Source of the DNA: Ministeria vibrans ATCC 50519
Taxonomy: Eukaryota; Opisthokonta; Filasterea
NCBI GenBank assembly: GCA_943704425.1
Contig: CALSCP010000313.1
Coordinates: 178,278 to 228,744, forward strand
Reading direction: 5' to 3'
Length of the DNA: 50,467 bases
Every line of letters starts with the position of its first letter. The stretch's first letter is position 1. A program made the translations under genes and the position numbers. A model generated the notes under the pieces. That model made no database searches, was not told the DNA's origin, and was given only the letters and a program-made list of their open reading frames with translations. Shown here one piece after another: positions 21,908 through 37,900 of the stretch.

Positions 21908-22083
21908 ATGAGTCGCGACGCCACGACAGGTCGACGAAACGCTCGCAAAGTGATTGAGTGGATTCTAGCGGTTGCGATTGTTGTTGTGTGCAGCACCGTG
22001 TTGTTCCAGGCGAGATCTGCGCGACTATTACGTGAAGAGGAAGGTAAAGAGTGGTTTGTCGTTTCGCCTTAGCGATGTCCTTA

Positions 22084-22167
<84 letters not shown>

Positions 22168-24410
22168 TATCTGGTACCATTGAAGCTGTGAGACAGGCGA
22201 AAAACACGGCGCGGCAGGACAGCCTGTCGAGGCAGCGGGCAAGAGCAACGGCGAGCAAAGGACAGCCGCTTGTGCTCAACATCACAAAGGCCATTGACAA
22301 CTTGGACACCAATGCCGTCCTGGAACTGCTGAAGGGGAAGACGGTTCCGCAAGGAGCGGTACGTTGATCGTTTGCAAGGGGAGGAGGGAGGGAGAGGGAG
22401 AGAGAGAGGGGATTGACAAAGTGATAGAGAGGAGAATCAAAGTGATAGAGAGAGAGAGAAACAAAAGTGGTAGAGAGAGAGAAACAAAGTGATAGAGATT
22501 TATCAAAGTGATAGAGAGAGAAACACAAAGTGATAGAGATTTATCAAAGTGATAGAGAGAGAAACAAAGTGATAGAGAGAGAGAAACAAAAGTGGTAGAG
22601 AAAGTGATAGAGAGGAGAAACAAAGACTAGAGAGAGAACCAAAGTGAGAGTGAAACAAAGTGATAGAGAGTGACCAGAAGCTGAAACTTCTGTTGCTTAG
22701 GGAATCGTCCGGTACTCCGTATCTCATGGTGAGTGTGTTGCGACACGTTTGCTATTAGAGGCGGGTGGCAATGTTAATGAAGTGTGTGAGCAGGAAGGGG
22801 TTACGCCATTGATGCAGGTACACCAAGCAGTTCACGTATGGTCAATGACTTTAATATTAAATTATCTAATGTTTAGGCTTCACGACGTGGTTTTGTTGAC
22901 TGCGCACGCACCTTGCTTGAAGCGGGGGCGGACGTTGCCATTGCGGATACGGCAGGCTGGACGGCACTGCACTGGGCAAGTGGCGCGCCTCCGGAGACGC
23001 AAGAGTCACTCGGAGCACTGCTCTTGGAATTTGGCTCGACAAGTGTGCCTGATTTGGAAGGAATGACGCCCTTGCATCACGCCGCGGACTCGGGCTCGAC
23101 TATTCTTGTAGAGACGCTTTTGCGCGAGCCTGGACTTGACTTTGACACGGTCGACAAGTCTGGTTATTCACCTATGCTCAGTAAGGCAGGAGCGATGAGT
23201 ATCACACGTGTCTCTAATCGATGCCCCTTTCTTTGATTGTAGCGGCCACGATGCTAAACTACCAAGGCATTGCACGAAGGCTGATTGAGATTGGGGCGAA
23301 CGTGAACTTGCGCGCCAACGACGGACTGGCGGCGATCCACTGGGCGGCGCAGGACGGACTCGACGACACGCTTGCGACGCTGTTGCTGTACGGTGCCGAC
23401 CCGCTGCTGCGCATCAATAGCACTATACAGTGGACGCCGTTGCAGCTGGCTATTGCCACGCACGACCGCCGCATCGTCGACACCCTCACCGAGTTCTCGG
23501 AGGCGACACGCGACGCACACGATCCCATCACGACCATGCTGCCAGTACACACGGCCGTCGCCCTGGGGTTTACCGACATCTCCGAGGCGCTCGTGTGGGG
23601 TTCCGCTGCCGAGGTCGGCCAAATTCTCGAGTCGACCAGTTGGGGAATGCAACCCCTTCACGTGGCAGCGCTCACTGGCAACATTGGACAGGTAGTGCTA
23701 TATATAATTATTATAATAATTAATTATTGTAATTATAATAATTATTATAATAATAATAATAATTATTATTAATAATTATTATTATTATATATATATAAAT
23801 GTGTGTGTGTCTGTGTGTGTGTGTCGTTGCGAGTGATGATTGACATGCGTTGTTATTGCAGGTGATATCTTTGTTGCAGATGGGGGCGGATCCACTGGCT
23901 GTGGCGGACACGGGACTGGATGCGTTGCAGATTGCACAGGCTATGGGTCATAGCTATGTTGTGCAGGTACTGTCGGAGCTGGGCCACATGGAAGTTGCTG
24001 TGGACACAGACGCTTCTTACCAAGCGGCCGAGAGTGTCGAGAGAGTGCCGTCGGACCATCTTTCTATGGAAGACATGTCGAGCTCTATTCCACTGGAGGA
24101 GCTGATTGAGGCAGAGGCGGAGTGGGAGGAGGTGCCTTTGGACGGGAGGGCTACAGTGCCCGGTACGCCTAGCTTTGGGGATGTGCAAACAAGGGTGCAC
24201 CAGAACACAGCAGATGCAAGCCAGACGGCGGCGGCGACGACGACAGCGACAAAGAAGAAGAAGAATAAGAAGAAGAAGACCAAGAAGAAGAAGATTAATA
24301 AGCGCACTAGTGCGGACGGTGTGGCCAGCGGTCCCGAGTCATCATCCGCCGGAACCTCCCCTGTCTTTGAGCCTGAGATCCCCCCCGTTGTTGTTGGCGG
24401 TGTCCTCTAG
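21908..24410 (+). CDS. Membrane-anchored ankyrin-repeat protein
   Basis: About 575 residues. Exons: 21908-22043, 22186-22358, 22701-22817, 22877-23180, 23243-23691 and 23862-24410; phases consistent. A single hydrophobic helix near the N-terminus (VIEWILAVAIVVVCSTVLF), preceded by basic residues, suggests a signal anchor. Roughly nine ankyrin repeats then occupy about residues 80-420, for example GWTALHWASG, GMTPLHHAA, GLAAIHWAAQDG and GMQPLHVAALTGNIGQV. The C-terminus is acidic, then very Lys-rich (repeated KKK with N and T), then Ser/Pro-rich. Intron 1 carries a long (TC)n tract and intron 2 a minisatellite. No catalytic domain is present; a scaffold role is inferred. If the helix is cleaved or misread, the protein could instead be soluble. 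Confidence 0.85.
22085..22166 (+). repeat. (TC)n microsatellite in intron
   Basis: About 80 bp of uninterrupted CT dinucleotides just upstream of the exon 2 acceptor; it doubles as an extreme polypyrimidine tract. Confidence 0.97.
22380..22676 (+). repeat. Minisatellite of gagaaacaaagtgatagag units in intron
   Basis: Imperfect tandem units of roughly 20-30 bp built on aaacaaagtgatagagag, filling intron 2 of the ankyrin gene. The same core recurs on the same DNA strand at 10.4 kb and 28.2-28.6 kb. Confidence 0.92.
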
Positions 24411-24556
24411 TGAGTGGTCTTCATGTTTTTTCTCAAGGACATGCGTTTATGTCACTTTATGTTGTGTGGTCTTCATGTTTTTTTTTTTTTTTTGCGCAAC
24501 AAAATATTGTAACGGAGTCATTCAAAAGTAACTGAATAAATTTTAATATTAATTTT

Positions 24557-26315
24557 ATGATACACCGACTTTCATCGTACGTATTTGCTGCGCGGCGAGC
24601 ACGTCTATTTAGTGACAGAGCCAAGGAATCGCCTCTGGCGCACCTTCGATCGCGGCAGCTGCTCGCCAACGCGACGGCGGGAGCTGAGCATGTTCTGGCA
24701 CAGCCTGGCGGCGCGATCTACTGCGGATTCGACCCTACCGCCGATGATCTGCACGTTGGAAGCCTGCTGACCATGTCAGCTCTGGCGCACCTGCAGCGGT
24801 ACGGACGACACTGCGACTGATTTTGAGCTCAACTCCCTTCGACAGATCAACCGGAAAGCAACTCATCTGTCTTGTGGGCGGTGCGACGGGTCAAATCGGC
24901 GACCCAACAGGCCGGTCCACCGAGAGACAGCCGCTGACGGAGGAGGTGCGACGTGAACATCGTTTGAGAGTCGTACTCACATCGCACTGTTCCGTGGCAG
25001 ACGCTCAACTCGAATCTGGCTGGGATATCAGCGACTCTCCAGCGCATTCTCGTTGATCGATTAGGTGTGCCGGGTGACAGTCTGATCATTGTAGACAACC
25101 GCGAGTGGTATGATCGGATGAGCGCCATAGAGTTTATGAAGGTCAGCATTGGTGGTTGTCGCTGAAGCTGATGCGCCTGCTGTTGTCGCGCAGGCTGCAG
25201 GATGTCACATGCGAGTGAATGCGATGCTTGCACGGGACTCTGTCAAACAACGCCTGGCTGCTCGTCCCAACGAGTCTGTGTCGCTGGCCGAGCTGACCTA
25301 CCAAGCATTCCAAGTAGGAACATCCACCTTGCTCGCTCGTCTTTCTCTTACACACACACACTCTCTCTCTCTCCCTCCTCATTTTTCTGACGATAGGCTT
25401 ATGATTTTTTGCATCTCCATCGACAGTATGGGTGTACAGTGCAGCTGGGAGGCAGCGACCAGTGGGGGAACATCACAGCAGGCACATCCCTCATCCGGCG
25501 ACACACAGTTGGTGACCATCCGGACAGTGACAGCGATGACCACCAGACGTCGCCCGCCTCGTCTTCTTCGTTCTCTGCTGTATGTGCTGGCATCACCGTG
25601 CCACTGGCAGTGACCAGTGCAGGCGAGAAGATTGGAAAGTCTGCAGGAAATGCCAGTTGGCTCAATCCCGAAAAGTAGCGAGCGATTTTCGTTTGCACTA
25701 GTTCGATCAAACCCTCCGTTTTTTTTTTTATATGTGTTTAGGACTTCCCCCTACGACTTGTACCAGTACTTTATGGGCACGGCGGACGCGGACTGTACCT
25801 CTCTGCTGCTGCGCTTCACAGCGTTGCCCGCTGCGCAAGTGGCCGCGCTGTGCAGTGTCGTGGGCGAGCGGGCGGCGCAGCAGCATAATGTGGCACATGC
25901 ATTGACACGACTAGTGCACGGGGAGGATGCTGCCGATGCGGCACAGCGCAAGGCCCATCGAATGTTCTATGTAAAACGACCGCTGGATGGGCCAGTGCAG
26001 GCGGATGAGACGTGTGTGACGGTGGGAGTGCGGGAGAGCGAGGTGCTTGGTGAGGGAGGCGAGGAGATGGTGCGCGTGCGAGTGCCGTTGCGACGACTGC
26101 TGCGTGAAGCACAGCTGGTGGGTAGTTCGCGTGAGGCAACGCGGACGGTGGAAGAACAGCGTGTGCAGGTGGGACGCACCGACGACTCAGATGCCGTGGC
26201 AGTGTGGCAGCATACACACCTGGAGACGACGGTGGGGGCGACGGTGCGCCTCCGCCTGGGCAAGCGACGTAGTGCTCTCGTGCATTTTCAAAAGCAAACA
26301 AGCTCGCCAGAGTGA
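24557..26315 (+). CDS. YARS2: Mitochondrial tyrosyl-tRNA synthetase
   Basis: Class I synthetase of 484 residues that charges tRNA-Tyr. Exons: 24557-24798, 24846-24945, 25001-25141, 25194-25313, 25397-25674 and 25742-26315; all phases join. Bacterial/organellar-type motifs are present: [15 protein letters not shown] (HIGH motif as HVGS, residues 66-69), [25 protein letters not shown] and the KMSKS-equivalent KIGKS (279-283). [10 protein letters not shown] follows, and a C-terminal S4-like RNA-binding segment carries LLREAQLV and [10 protein letters not shown] basic N-terminus rich in Arg and Ser suits mitochondrial import (inference). A Ser/Asp-rich insert of about 25 residues precedes GITVPL. 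It is tandem with the ankyrin gene (146 bp) and convergent with the glutathione reductase gene (52 bp). Confidence 0.93.
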
Positions 26316-26367
26316 AGCAGCCAAACGTTTGTACTTTTTATTACTGTCTATTTTTCGTTTCTTTTTT

Positions 26368-29228
<2,861 letters not shown>

Positions 29229-29470
29229 GCTTTTACGTATCATCAACAGGAAAAATCAAATTATTTGAGTGATAAATCTCAGTGATTAAAGTGAAAAGTC
29301 ACAAACTACTAAGAATGCTGTGAATATAATACAATGGATTATGAAAAAAAAAACAACATACTATAATTATGTATAATTAATCATAACAATTATTCCAATG
29401 ACACTAATAATTATCATTATCAACTTTATCATGAGCATTAAAAAAGAAAAACAATTAATATATTATTAAT

Positions 29471-31727
29471 TTAAAAAAAATCCTTGAGCTTAGTGCGCGA
29501 CACATCAAAGTCAACTCCGGTCACGACGAGCCGGGCGCGTCGACCGCGGCCCAACTTGGACCACTTCTTCTTCTGCCACTGTACCCACTCGGTGAGCCCG
29601 CGCGACAGTACCAGTGGCTTTCCCGAATCAGCGGCGCGTGCCACATGCCTTTCCAGTCGCTGTGTCATGTTGTCCCAGCGGATCCAGGTCGGTACACCAT
29701 TGCCTACCAGCGGTATCCATGGGAAGCGCAAACGGTTCAGATACTTGAGCTTCAATGTTGGCATGACTTCCTGTGCGTCGCGCTGCGCCAACACCCACAT
29801 CCCCAACCCTCCTTCGTAGCTGGGGAACACTCGCGAATGCTGATTTCGCTCCAAAAACCGCTTCAACTCGCAATACCGCGCCCACCACTTCTTTCCAATC
29901 TTGTGCGGTCGCTCTTCTTCCTCATATTTGTCAGCGTCGCCCATTCCTCTGTCCAAAGGCACGTCGTCACCAGAGTCGTCATCCAAATCTTCTTCTACCT
30001 CTTCCTCCTCCTCTTCTGCCTCCTCTTCCTCCTCCTCCTCCCCTTCCTCCTCCTCCTCCTCTTCCACGCTCGCCACCGAGTCACTTCCTCGCCCAACAAC
30101 CGCCTCCATCCCAGCCTCAGGTTTTCTCCGCTTTCGACGCACCGCTCTCGTCCCAACCCCTTCCTCTTCTCCGTCCTCCCCGTCCTCTCCGTCCTCTCCG
30201 TCGCCCAGCGCCCCCTGCGCCTTGCGCTTCATCTCCCGATACACCACCGCATCCGGATCAAGTGGATCCACCAACTGCATTCCCGTCTCATACGCACGTG
30301 CCTTTTCCATCACAGCATCTGCATCGCGTTCCATCTGCTTTGCCATCCGACGAATCTGGTTCTCCATCCTTCGCACTGTCTGTTCCGCCGTAATCTGTCG
30401 CTTGTGCTTCTCTTCACCCACCGTTGAGAACCTAAACCCCAACGTTTCCAACTGCATCTCCCGCACACGCGTCATTTGACCGCGTTGCAGCCGCAACGGC
30501 TCAAGCCATTCCGCTAACAGAAATTTTTTTTTGTGTTCATGACTAATCTCGGGTGTGTCTCACTCTCACCTGCTGCGCGTTCTCCGGGACTTTGTGCCGT
30601 GTCCGGTGACATTCTCAGGTGGCCGTGAGCATTCCAAAAGGCAACAAGAGTGGCGCGATGGGTCTCAAAGTCGGCATCGGTCGCGGCGGCGCGCACTGTC
30701 TCGGGGTCACGCACAACGCCGGGCAGCTCGTAGAGACGGATGCGTGTCGCTATCAGAGGGAATCCCATGGCTGTGAGCATAAACACACGGTCACCAGGCA
30801 TCTTTCCTTGCTGAAACTCGCGCCGTTTGGCCGTCAGCCAGCGGTAGAGGTCGCGGTTGTGCGTGGGAGGTATGAGTGCATTGCCATGCTCGTTGACAAA
30901 GCCAACGACACGCAGCATCTGTCGCATAAAGACATCTTCAAAGGAGGACAATGTCACGCGCCCTCCTCCTGCCATCTCCTGCAATCGAAATACCCGTGGT
31001 AACACCATTAAACTCTGACCATGGAGTCGTCGCTCCTGCCTCATCCACATGCCCATTGCTTGACGACTCGCCTCGCGAGGATGCGCCAGCGTCTCCGACG
31101 CCCAACCATTGGCCAGGTACTCTTCGCACTCGAGCAAAAAACGCTCCCACTGAGACGTGGAAGTACACAGCCAAGGGCGCGACGGATTGCGCGGGTCCAC
31201 ACTCAGATTCAAGGTGGGCACCGTCGAAGAGGAGGCCGAAGAAGGCGCCGACGTTCCCGTCGTGCTTGAGGAGGAGGTGTGTGCTGTCGCTGCAAGAGCA
31301 GCGTTTCCGCTTGACCCCAATGCAACAGGACTACTAGCATTTGAGGCAGCCCCTCGAGCCACAGCTTGCTGAAGGGGCACCAAATCCACCTTGTGGACGG
31401 TGTTTCTCGCTCGCAACAATGTCTGAAACTGTATTGCCTCGAGTTGTCGCTTCTCCCACTTTGTCAGGGAGCTGTAGCGCTTGGCCACATCCTCAACAAA
31501 GGCCGCCAAAGCAACATACGGCATCTCGCAGTCGACGTGTGCCGTGCCCGTCGCGCGAGAGTACTCGCGCAGTTGAATCTACGGGAAAGACACGAAACAC
31601 CTTCTTTAATCGGCCCTGTCTGCTTCACATTCGCCTGTGTGGCTGCCATCTTTACCACCATGCGTTTATATGTTGCTTTGTTCTTTCTCCATGGCGTCGA
31701 CAAGCCACTTGAGCAAACAAAGGACAT
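29471..31727 (-). CDS. Helicase-associated (HA) domain repeat protein without helicase
   Basis: Predicted 707 residues, exons 31727-31656, 31578-30570 and 30513-29471 on the minus strand. The short first exon is the least certain part. At least four HA-like segments of about 60 residues are visible. The clearest read KWWARYCELKRFLERNQH..GGLGMWVLAQRD..RLRFPW and MLRVVGFVNEHGN..DLYRWLTAKRREFQQG..AMGFPL. A third is completed across the intron as AEWLEPLRLQRGQM..LETLGFRF. In other proteins HA repeats flank DEAD/DEAH helicases and are thought to bind nucleic acid; here no helicase motifs exist. Between HA segments lies a long acidic region of Glu/Asp runs (nt 29970-30200) next to a basic RKRRK cluster, and a Ser/Thr-rich stretch nearer the N-terminus. 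Nuclear location is plausible; function unknown. Confidence 0.78.
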
Positions 31728-31934
31728 GTAATAGAATTTTTTTGCAATTTCAGTGATCAGTTACAAAGTTTCCAGCACTGCACAATTTTATTTACTCGCG
31801 CCAGTCACGAAATTGTTTTTTATGGATGACTATCCAGTGACGAGTGACGACAGTGCTTGCCGTCACCATGTGACCTACTTGAGATCCTGTGTTGTAACAA
31901 TTGTTATGACGTGTATTTTGTCTGTGTCTCTCTC

Positions 31935-34900
31935 TCATCTAATATCAACAATGTCGCTTTCGTCGTCATCGAGCACACGCGTTGGACTCAGCATGGAGCG
32001 ACCTTCGAGCGACTCGTCGACTGCAGTCGTCGACGTGGTGGCCGCTGCCAGAGCGGCCGCTGAGAGTGTGACGTTCTCTTCGACACTCTGTTGCTTGCTC
32101 GCTTCGTCCGAGAGCGACGTGAGCAGGCGACAGAGGGGCTCGAGAACGGCGGCGGGTCGCTCCTCCTGCACCAGCGAGCCACAGTAGTCAACCTGAATGT
32201 AAGTCGAGCGGTTCCGTGGCAATCTCTTCATCGCCATGAGTTGTTCCTTGACCGTGGCCGACGCGAGTCCCACCAAGACCAGCACGGGACACTGTATGGC
32301 ACAGAGTCGCGCGTCGAGGTCGCCCCGCTTCAGGTAGGTGTGCCAAAAGTGGGCAATGTTGCGACTGGGGATGGAGCTGGCAAGCGATGCTCGCACCATT
32401 TGTGTCACGGGACGTCCCATGGACAACGCCCGTGGCCCAAAATAGCGACGCAGCAGATGGTTCTCAGTCTGGACACTCACGCCCCAGTGTCTCAGGCGCC
32501 AAGTCGACGTCGCCACGTGACTGTGCTCCCACAGGCCGGGCTTGCACGCGACAAGACCGCTCACAATGAGTGCACATACTCGTCGAGGATTCGCCAGGGC
32601 AAACAACGTGAGCACATTGGCACCCGCACCCGAACCAAAGAGCACCGCCTTGCTCAGCGAGAACTCGTCGTACACCTGATCGATGGCCGAGGAAAGTTCG
32701 TGTAGCGACGGATAGGCGGCGCCACTCGCAATCACCTGTGCACCCTTCTCGTGGCCCGGTGCATCAATGTGATACACACAATAGGTGGCAAGCAACTGCG
32801 CAAGCTGACGATGGCGCGAAAACTCACCAAAACACGTCTCGTGATTGAGACCAATATCGTGAAACGTCAGCATCGCAGGCTTTGAGCGGTCACCCACAAC
32901 AGTCACCGTAATGCGCAAGTTATCGCGCGAGTTCTCGAGACGAATCACGTGCACGGCGTCTGTTTGACCACCAATACCCGCACCCGCCTCTCCCATTGTG
33001 TTGAGAAGAGCGACGCTCTCGGGTGGCAGCAGCAATGGTGCTCGTTGGCGTCCGTCGCGCTCCTCGTGTGGCGTGCTCATTTCCAGGTTGGCATGGAGAT
33101 GCATATCGTCGTCTACTTCGGACAAAACATGCATCACACCTGTCGTTGGTGTTCCGATTGCCTCCGCCTCAATGCGCTGCAAAACGAACGTAAATATAAA
33201 TATTATAGTAAAAATTATTATTATCATTAAAACATAAAACATCAACCGCAATATTAATAACAATAATAGTAAAACAACAATGGCAAACAACAACAACAAT
33301 GATAATATAACAACAGCAACAACAACAATAACAACAATAATAATAACAATAATAATAACAATAATATAACAACAGCAACAACAACAATAACAACAATAAT
33401 AATAACAATAATAATAACAATAATATAACAACAGCAACAACAACAATAACAACAATAATAATAACAATAATAATAACAATAATATTAAACAACAATGGTA
33501 AACAACAACAACAACAATGGAATTTTAATAACAACAATAATAATAACTATTACAACAAAAACAATAAAAATAATAAAACTTTCAAAACTTATTTCGTACC
33601 AGTCTTTCCTGCTCCTCTTCAAAGTTTCGCACAGTCTCCGCTTTAGCAGCATGGCGCTGAAAAAAAAAGGATCATAATTATGAGATACTGTTGTTATTTT
33701 TGGCGGGGGAATCAAACGTCAATCAAACCTCTTGGATGAGCTGCGCACGAGTCTTTTTGCGCGGCGGTGTCTTGAGAGGCATTCCTGCCTTGCCCTTGGG
33801 TGTCGGCACGTGAACTAATTCAGTCTCCTTCAGCGATTCACCTGGTTGCTTGGCAAACAGTGTTCTGGGAAACAGCTAGAAAAACAGAGACAAAAAAAAT
33901 GATTATTATAAAACACAACAACAAAACAAGCTCAGGCGAAACCGAAGCAGTAAAACAAATAATTATTACCTTTTTGCTTTTGCGCGGTGCTTTGTCATCA
34001 TCCTCCTCATGAGTGTCTACGTGCTCTTCTACTTCAAGGTTTTTGTTGGACTCAGGCTGCTCGTCGTAGGGCAACGACCGGGAACGTTTGGCACGATCAT
34101 GCGAGCTGGTGGGGTCCGCCTCGGCATATCGACCGCCTGGCATCGAAGCGGTGCGCTGCGTTGGCGCAAGACGACCCCCGGTACCGCTCACGCACTGTAT
34201 AGTGGCACGCTGAATGGAATCATCAGACGAGGCAGAGGTAGACTTCATAGCCTTGGCATAGCGGATATGAGTTGCCGCCGTCTCAGCCAGCCCTTCTGAG
34301 GTAACGCTCGTGGTGGGTCTTTTGGACATGCTATCCAGACTCGAGGAGCGTCGTGTTGCCTTCTGTTTCCCCTTGACTGGGCTGTGCACAAGCATCACCT
34401 GATGCGCCACCACAGGCACCATGTCGACCACAACTCGGTCGCGTACAAAATCGTGACCGTCCATGGACTTTACCTTGACCGCGGCCTGCCTCTTTGGCGA
34501 CGCCTCAGGCTCGGGCGACGCCGGCACCACTGAGGTTGTGGTTGCCTTGAATTTGAGCAGTTTGTGTCGCAACATCATCTCCTCTTCCATCTTGCGACGG
34601 TTCACTGCTGTTTGCGTGAGATTGGCGGCGGTACGGGAGCGATGTTGACTTGTGTCAACGGCAGGCACCAAGGGGTCGTGGCAGTAGGGTTCGCTTGAAG
34701 AAACGGACAATGTGGATGTGGTGGCGGGCGTCATGAGTGATGTTGCAGCACTCTCCGTGCCCGCTGAATCGCGACAGAGCGCCTCCTTGGTAAGACGTGT
34801 CACTCTCGTGACGACCTTGCGTGGGTCTACTTTGACAAAGACGGGAAAAGGCGAGCCCACCAGGCGTTTTTGATTGGCACGGATGCTAATGAGGTATTTG

Positions 34901-37900
34901 CCGCTGCACGTCGGCTCCCACGTGACAAAGTGTGATCCACTACCCTGATCGACAATGTTGGGAATGACGTCACGAGGACCCGTAATGGTGACTGTCACAA
35001 TGGGCGGAGGAGTGAGGCCTGCTTGGACCGGTGCGAGAGGCTTGAGCGAGCCGGAGTTGACAATGAAGGAAGAAGGCATGCCCACGCGTGCGCTCCGTAG
35101 ACCGTCGCCGTACGCACGCACACGAAGGCGCTCGTCAAACTTGCTGCACGACGCTGTGCTGAGGAAGGGCGAGCCGGCAATGTGACGATCGCCGAGACGC
35201 ACCGAAACAGCATACAAACCGGGCTTGGGCAAGACAAAGGCACACGAATAGGATCCCTTGCGAGAGTCGCGGACAATGCCGCGCACTGTGTCCATCGTCT
35301 TGGCCATCGCACCGTCGTTGACCGACGAGTCTGAGTGCGCCTGTTCAAGTTCGGCAAACACCTCGACCACGTCGCCTCCATGAAGCACCGGGTGGCCACG
35401 CACGTCGCGTGCCTGCATTGTGAAAATGGCCGGCACGCCTACCTCGACGGAAGCCAGCGACTCGGTCTCGATGCGGCACTTGCTTGGCTCGGCCTGTGCA
35501 ATGGCAGCCAGACACACCGGAGAGCCCACGACACTCTCGTCGTTAATGGTGACCGCGAGTCGATAGTGACCCTCGTACTGAACCACAAGGGTGACGCGGT
35601 ACAGGCCCGTGCCACAGTCAACAATGTCCACGCGCGAGTGACTGGGCCCCTCGACCGCCACACGCACCATGTCGCCACCACGCTTTCGATTGCTTTGAAC
35701 CTCAAACGTGACGGGACCCACTAGGAAGCGACCGTGCGTCTCAGTTGCGTCAGCAATCGCCTGGAGTGTTGAAGGCCACGCGGACGCGTCGACACACCCC
35801 AAAATGGTGTCGTTGTGGAGGCGCACAAAGGTCTCGGCGCCGCGCGCCTCGATTGCCGACGCGGACACCGTCACATTGAAAGGACTGCCACGGATCGCCT
35901 GACCATCCATGAGAATGTGGACGTTGCACGTACCCGGTGCCAAAGCATCGTACACAAGCGCATAGGTGCCGTCGCGACAGTCCTCGAACAGGGGCGCCGC
36001 CAGAACAGTTGAGTCGGACACAGTCGCCAGCATCGTACGGCCGCCCACTCGCACCTGTTCGCCAGCGTAGCCTACCGACTGGAGTTTACAACGTGAACGC
36101 TCTCCAGCGGGCACCGGGTCGTCGGGCGTGCCCGGCAACGAGTCGCCAATGATGTAGGAAAGAGCAGGACAAGCACCAAGGCCGACGCGAATGGAGAGAG
36201 GTGAGTCGGGGATGGGCAAACCATTGACGAGAATTTTCATGTGGTAAATGCCAACGCGCGTTACCCTGTACGCAATCTGGTAGCTGCCGTCGTGGCGATC
36301 GGTGATGGCGCTAAGCCCCACGGCATTGGTCGAGCCGCTTGGGTCGGCAAGGGTCACTCTGACGTCGTCGTCGCCGCTAGTCTTGGGCTCGCCGCTGGTC
36401 AACATGAGGTACAAAGTGATAAACGACGTGGTTCCAAGTGCCCCGTATGACATGGCAAGGCCATCGAGATAGCAACGATTGGCATCCACCTCATCAAGCT
36501 CCTCAATGGACTCGGGCTCGGAGGGAATTGGCATGAGCTCGAGGTTGCTTGACGACGAGCGGCGCACCACGACGGGGGGTTGTTTGGGCGCATGGTTCTG
36601 CGCGCTGCCATCAGACAGTGATGCAATTGAAGCGGAGCCAGCGAGGTGGGGTGGGCATACGTGTGACAATGAGGGTGATGGACGGACATCCTGCAGGGCA
36701 CCCAACTCAGTGACTACAAGGATAGTGTAAGGGCAGCCGGCAATAGCCTGACCATTGACTTGGATGCGGGCGAGGTATGTTTCAGCCGTGTTGAGTTGGT
36801 ATTCGACAAGGAACAGTCCATTGCTAAAATCGGTGACCACCACGGTGTGGCTTTCGTCGCGACCGTCGGCAAGCGACTCAATCTGCACCGTAACACGGTC
36901 ACCACCGCTCGCTTTGGCGCGGCCCTCGTGAGTCATAGTGTGCACATGAAAGTGGGCGGTCTGACGCACAAGCACCACGTCGAGACCTTCCCCACTTGCG
37001 TAACATTTGCTCGGGTCCACCTCTTCGTTGACGACTCCCATCGCTTGGAGGGAGCGCACGTGCAGTGCCGAGCCTGCCAGATCACCGCCTACATGTGAGC
37101 CATTGAGAAGTGTCACAATGACGTAATGACCCGGACGGTCCATGGTGTAGTGAACGTCGTAGCTGCCATCGCGGTTGTCGTTGATGGTGGCGACACAGGG
37201 AACAAGGGCACCGTCAAACTCCCGTTCAAAGTCCACTTCGACACGATCGCCTCCGGTCGTCTTGGGAGTGCCGTCGGCAAAGTAGGCGAGGACGCGGAAG
37301 TGGGCGGGTTCGTCGACAAAGGCATCGTGCAGACCGTCACCCTCGACGCGACACTGGGGCGCGGCCGCCTCCTCGGCAACCTCCACAAGGAAGGGCGAAT
37401 CGAGGACGGGCACCCCATTGACGGAGATGTTCAGGTGAAACGAGCCAGCCTCGTCGACGCGATACACCGCGTCGTACGTGCCGTCACGATTGTCAATGAC
37501 CAGAGGTTGGCGTGGTACGGCCGTAGGCGAGGCAGGAAGATTTTCTTCGATGGTTGTCAGTTGCACGACCACCCGGTCACCCCCCGTGGTCTTTTTGGCG
37601 CCGTCCAAGGTTAGAGACTGCACTGCAAACGCGACGGGCTTGCGACGCGTGATCGAGCCAAGCGACGTGCCAAAGGCATAGCCCACAATGGATTCGCCGA
37701 GGTTTGCCTCGCGTGACTGATCGACGAGTCTTGCAGCAAGCATGGCGGCCTCGTCGCCACTGACAGTGCGATGAAAGTTGCTCCGCCTTCGACCGCGAAA
37801 GTGCCCTGAGGCTGAAAATTCAGACGCCGTGGGCGACTCGGAGAGGTTGGGGTGCGACTGGGAACGTGTAGGCGGTGGTGTGGATGTTTGGAGGGGCGGT

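Noticed and set aside
31753-33237. Several plus-strand open frames up to 204 residues
   Set aside because: They overlap the NDRG exon in antisense; the minus strand shows clear NDRG conservation.
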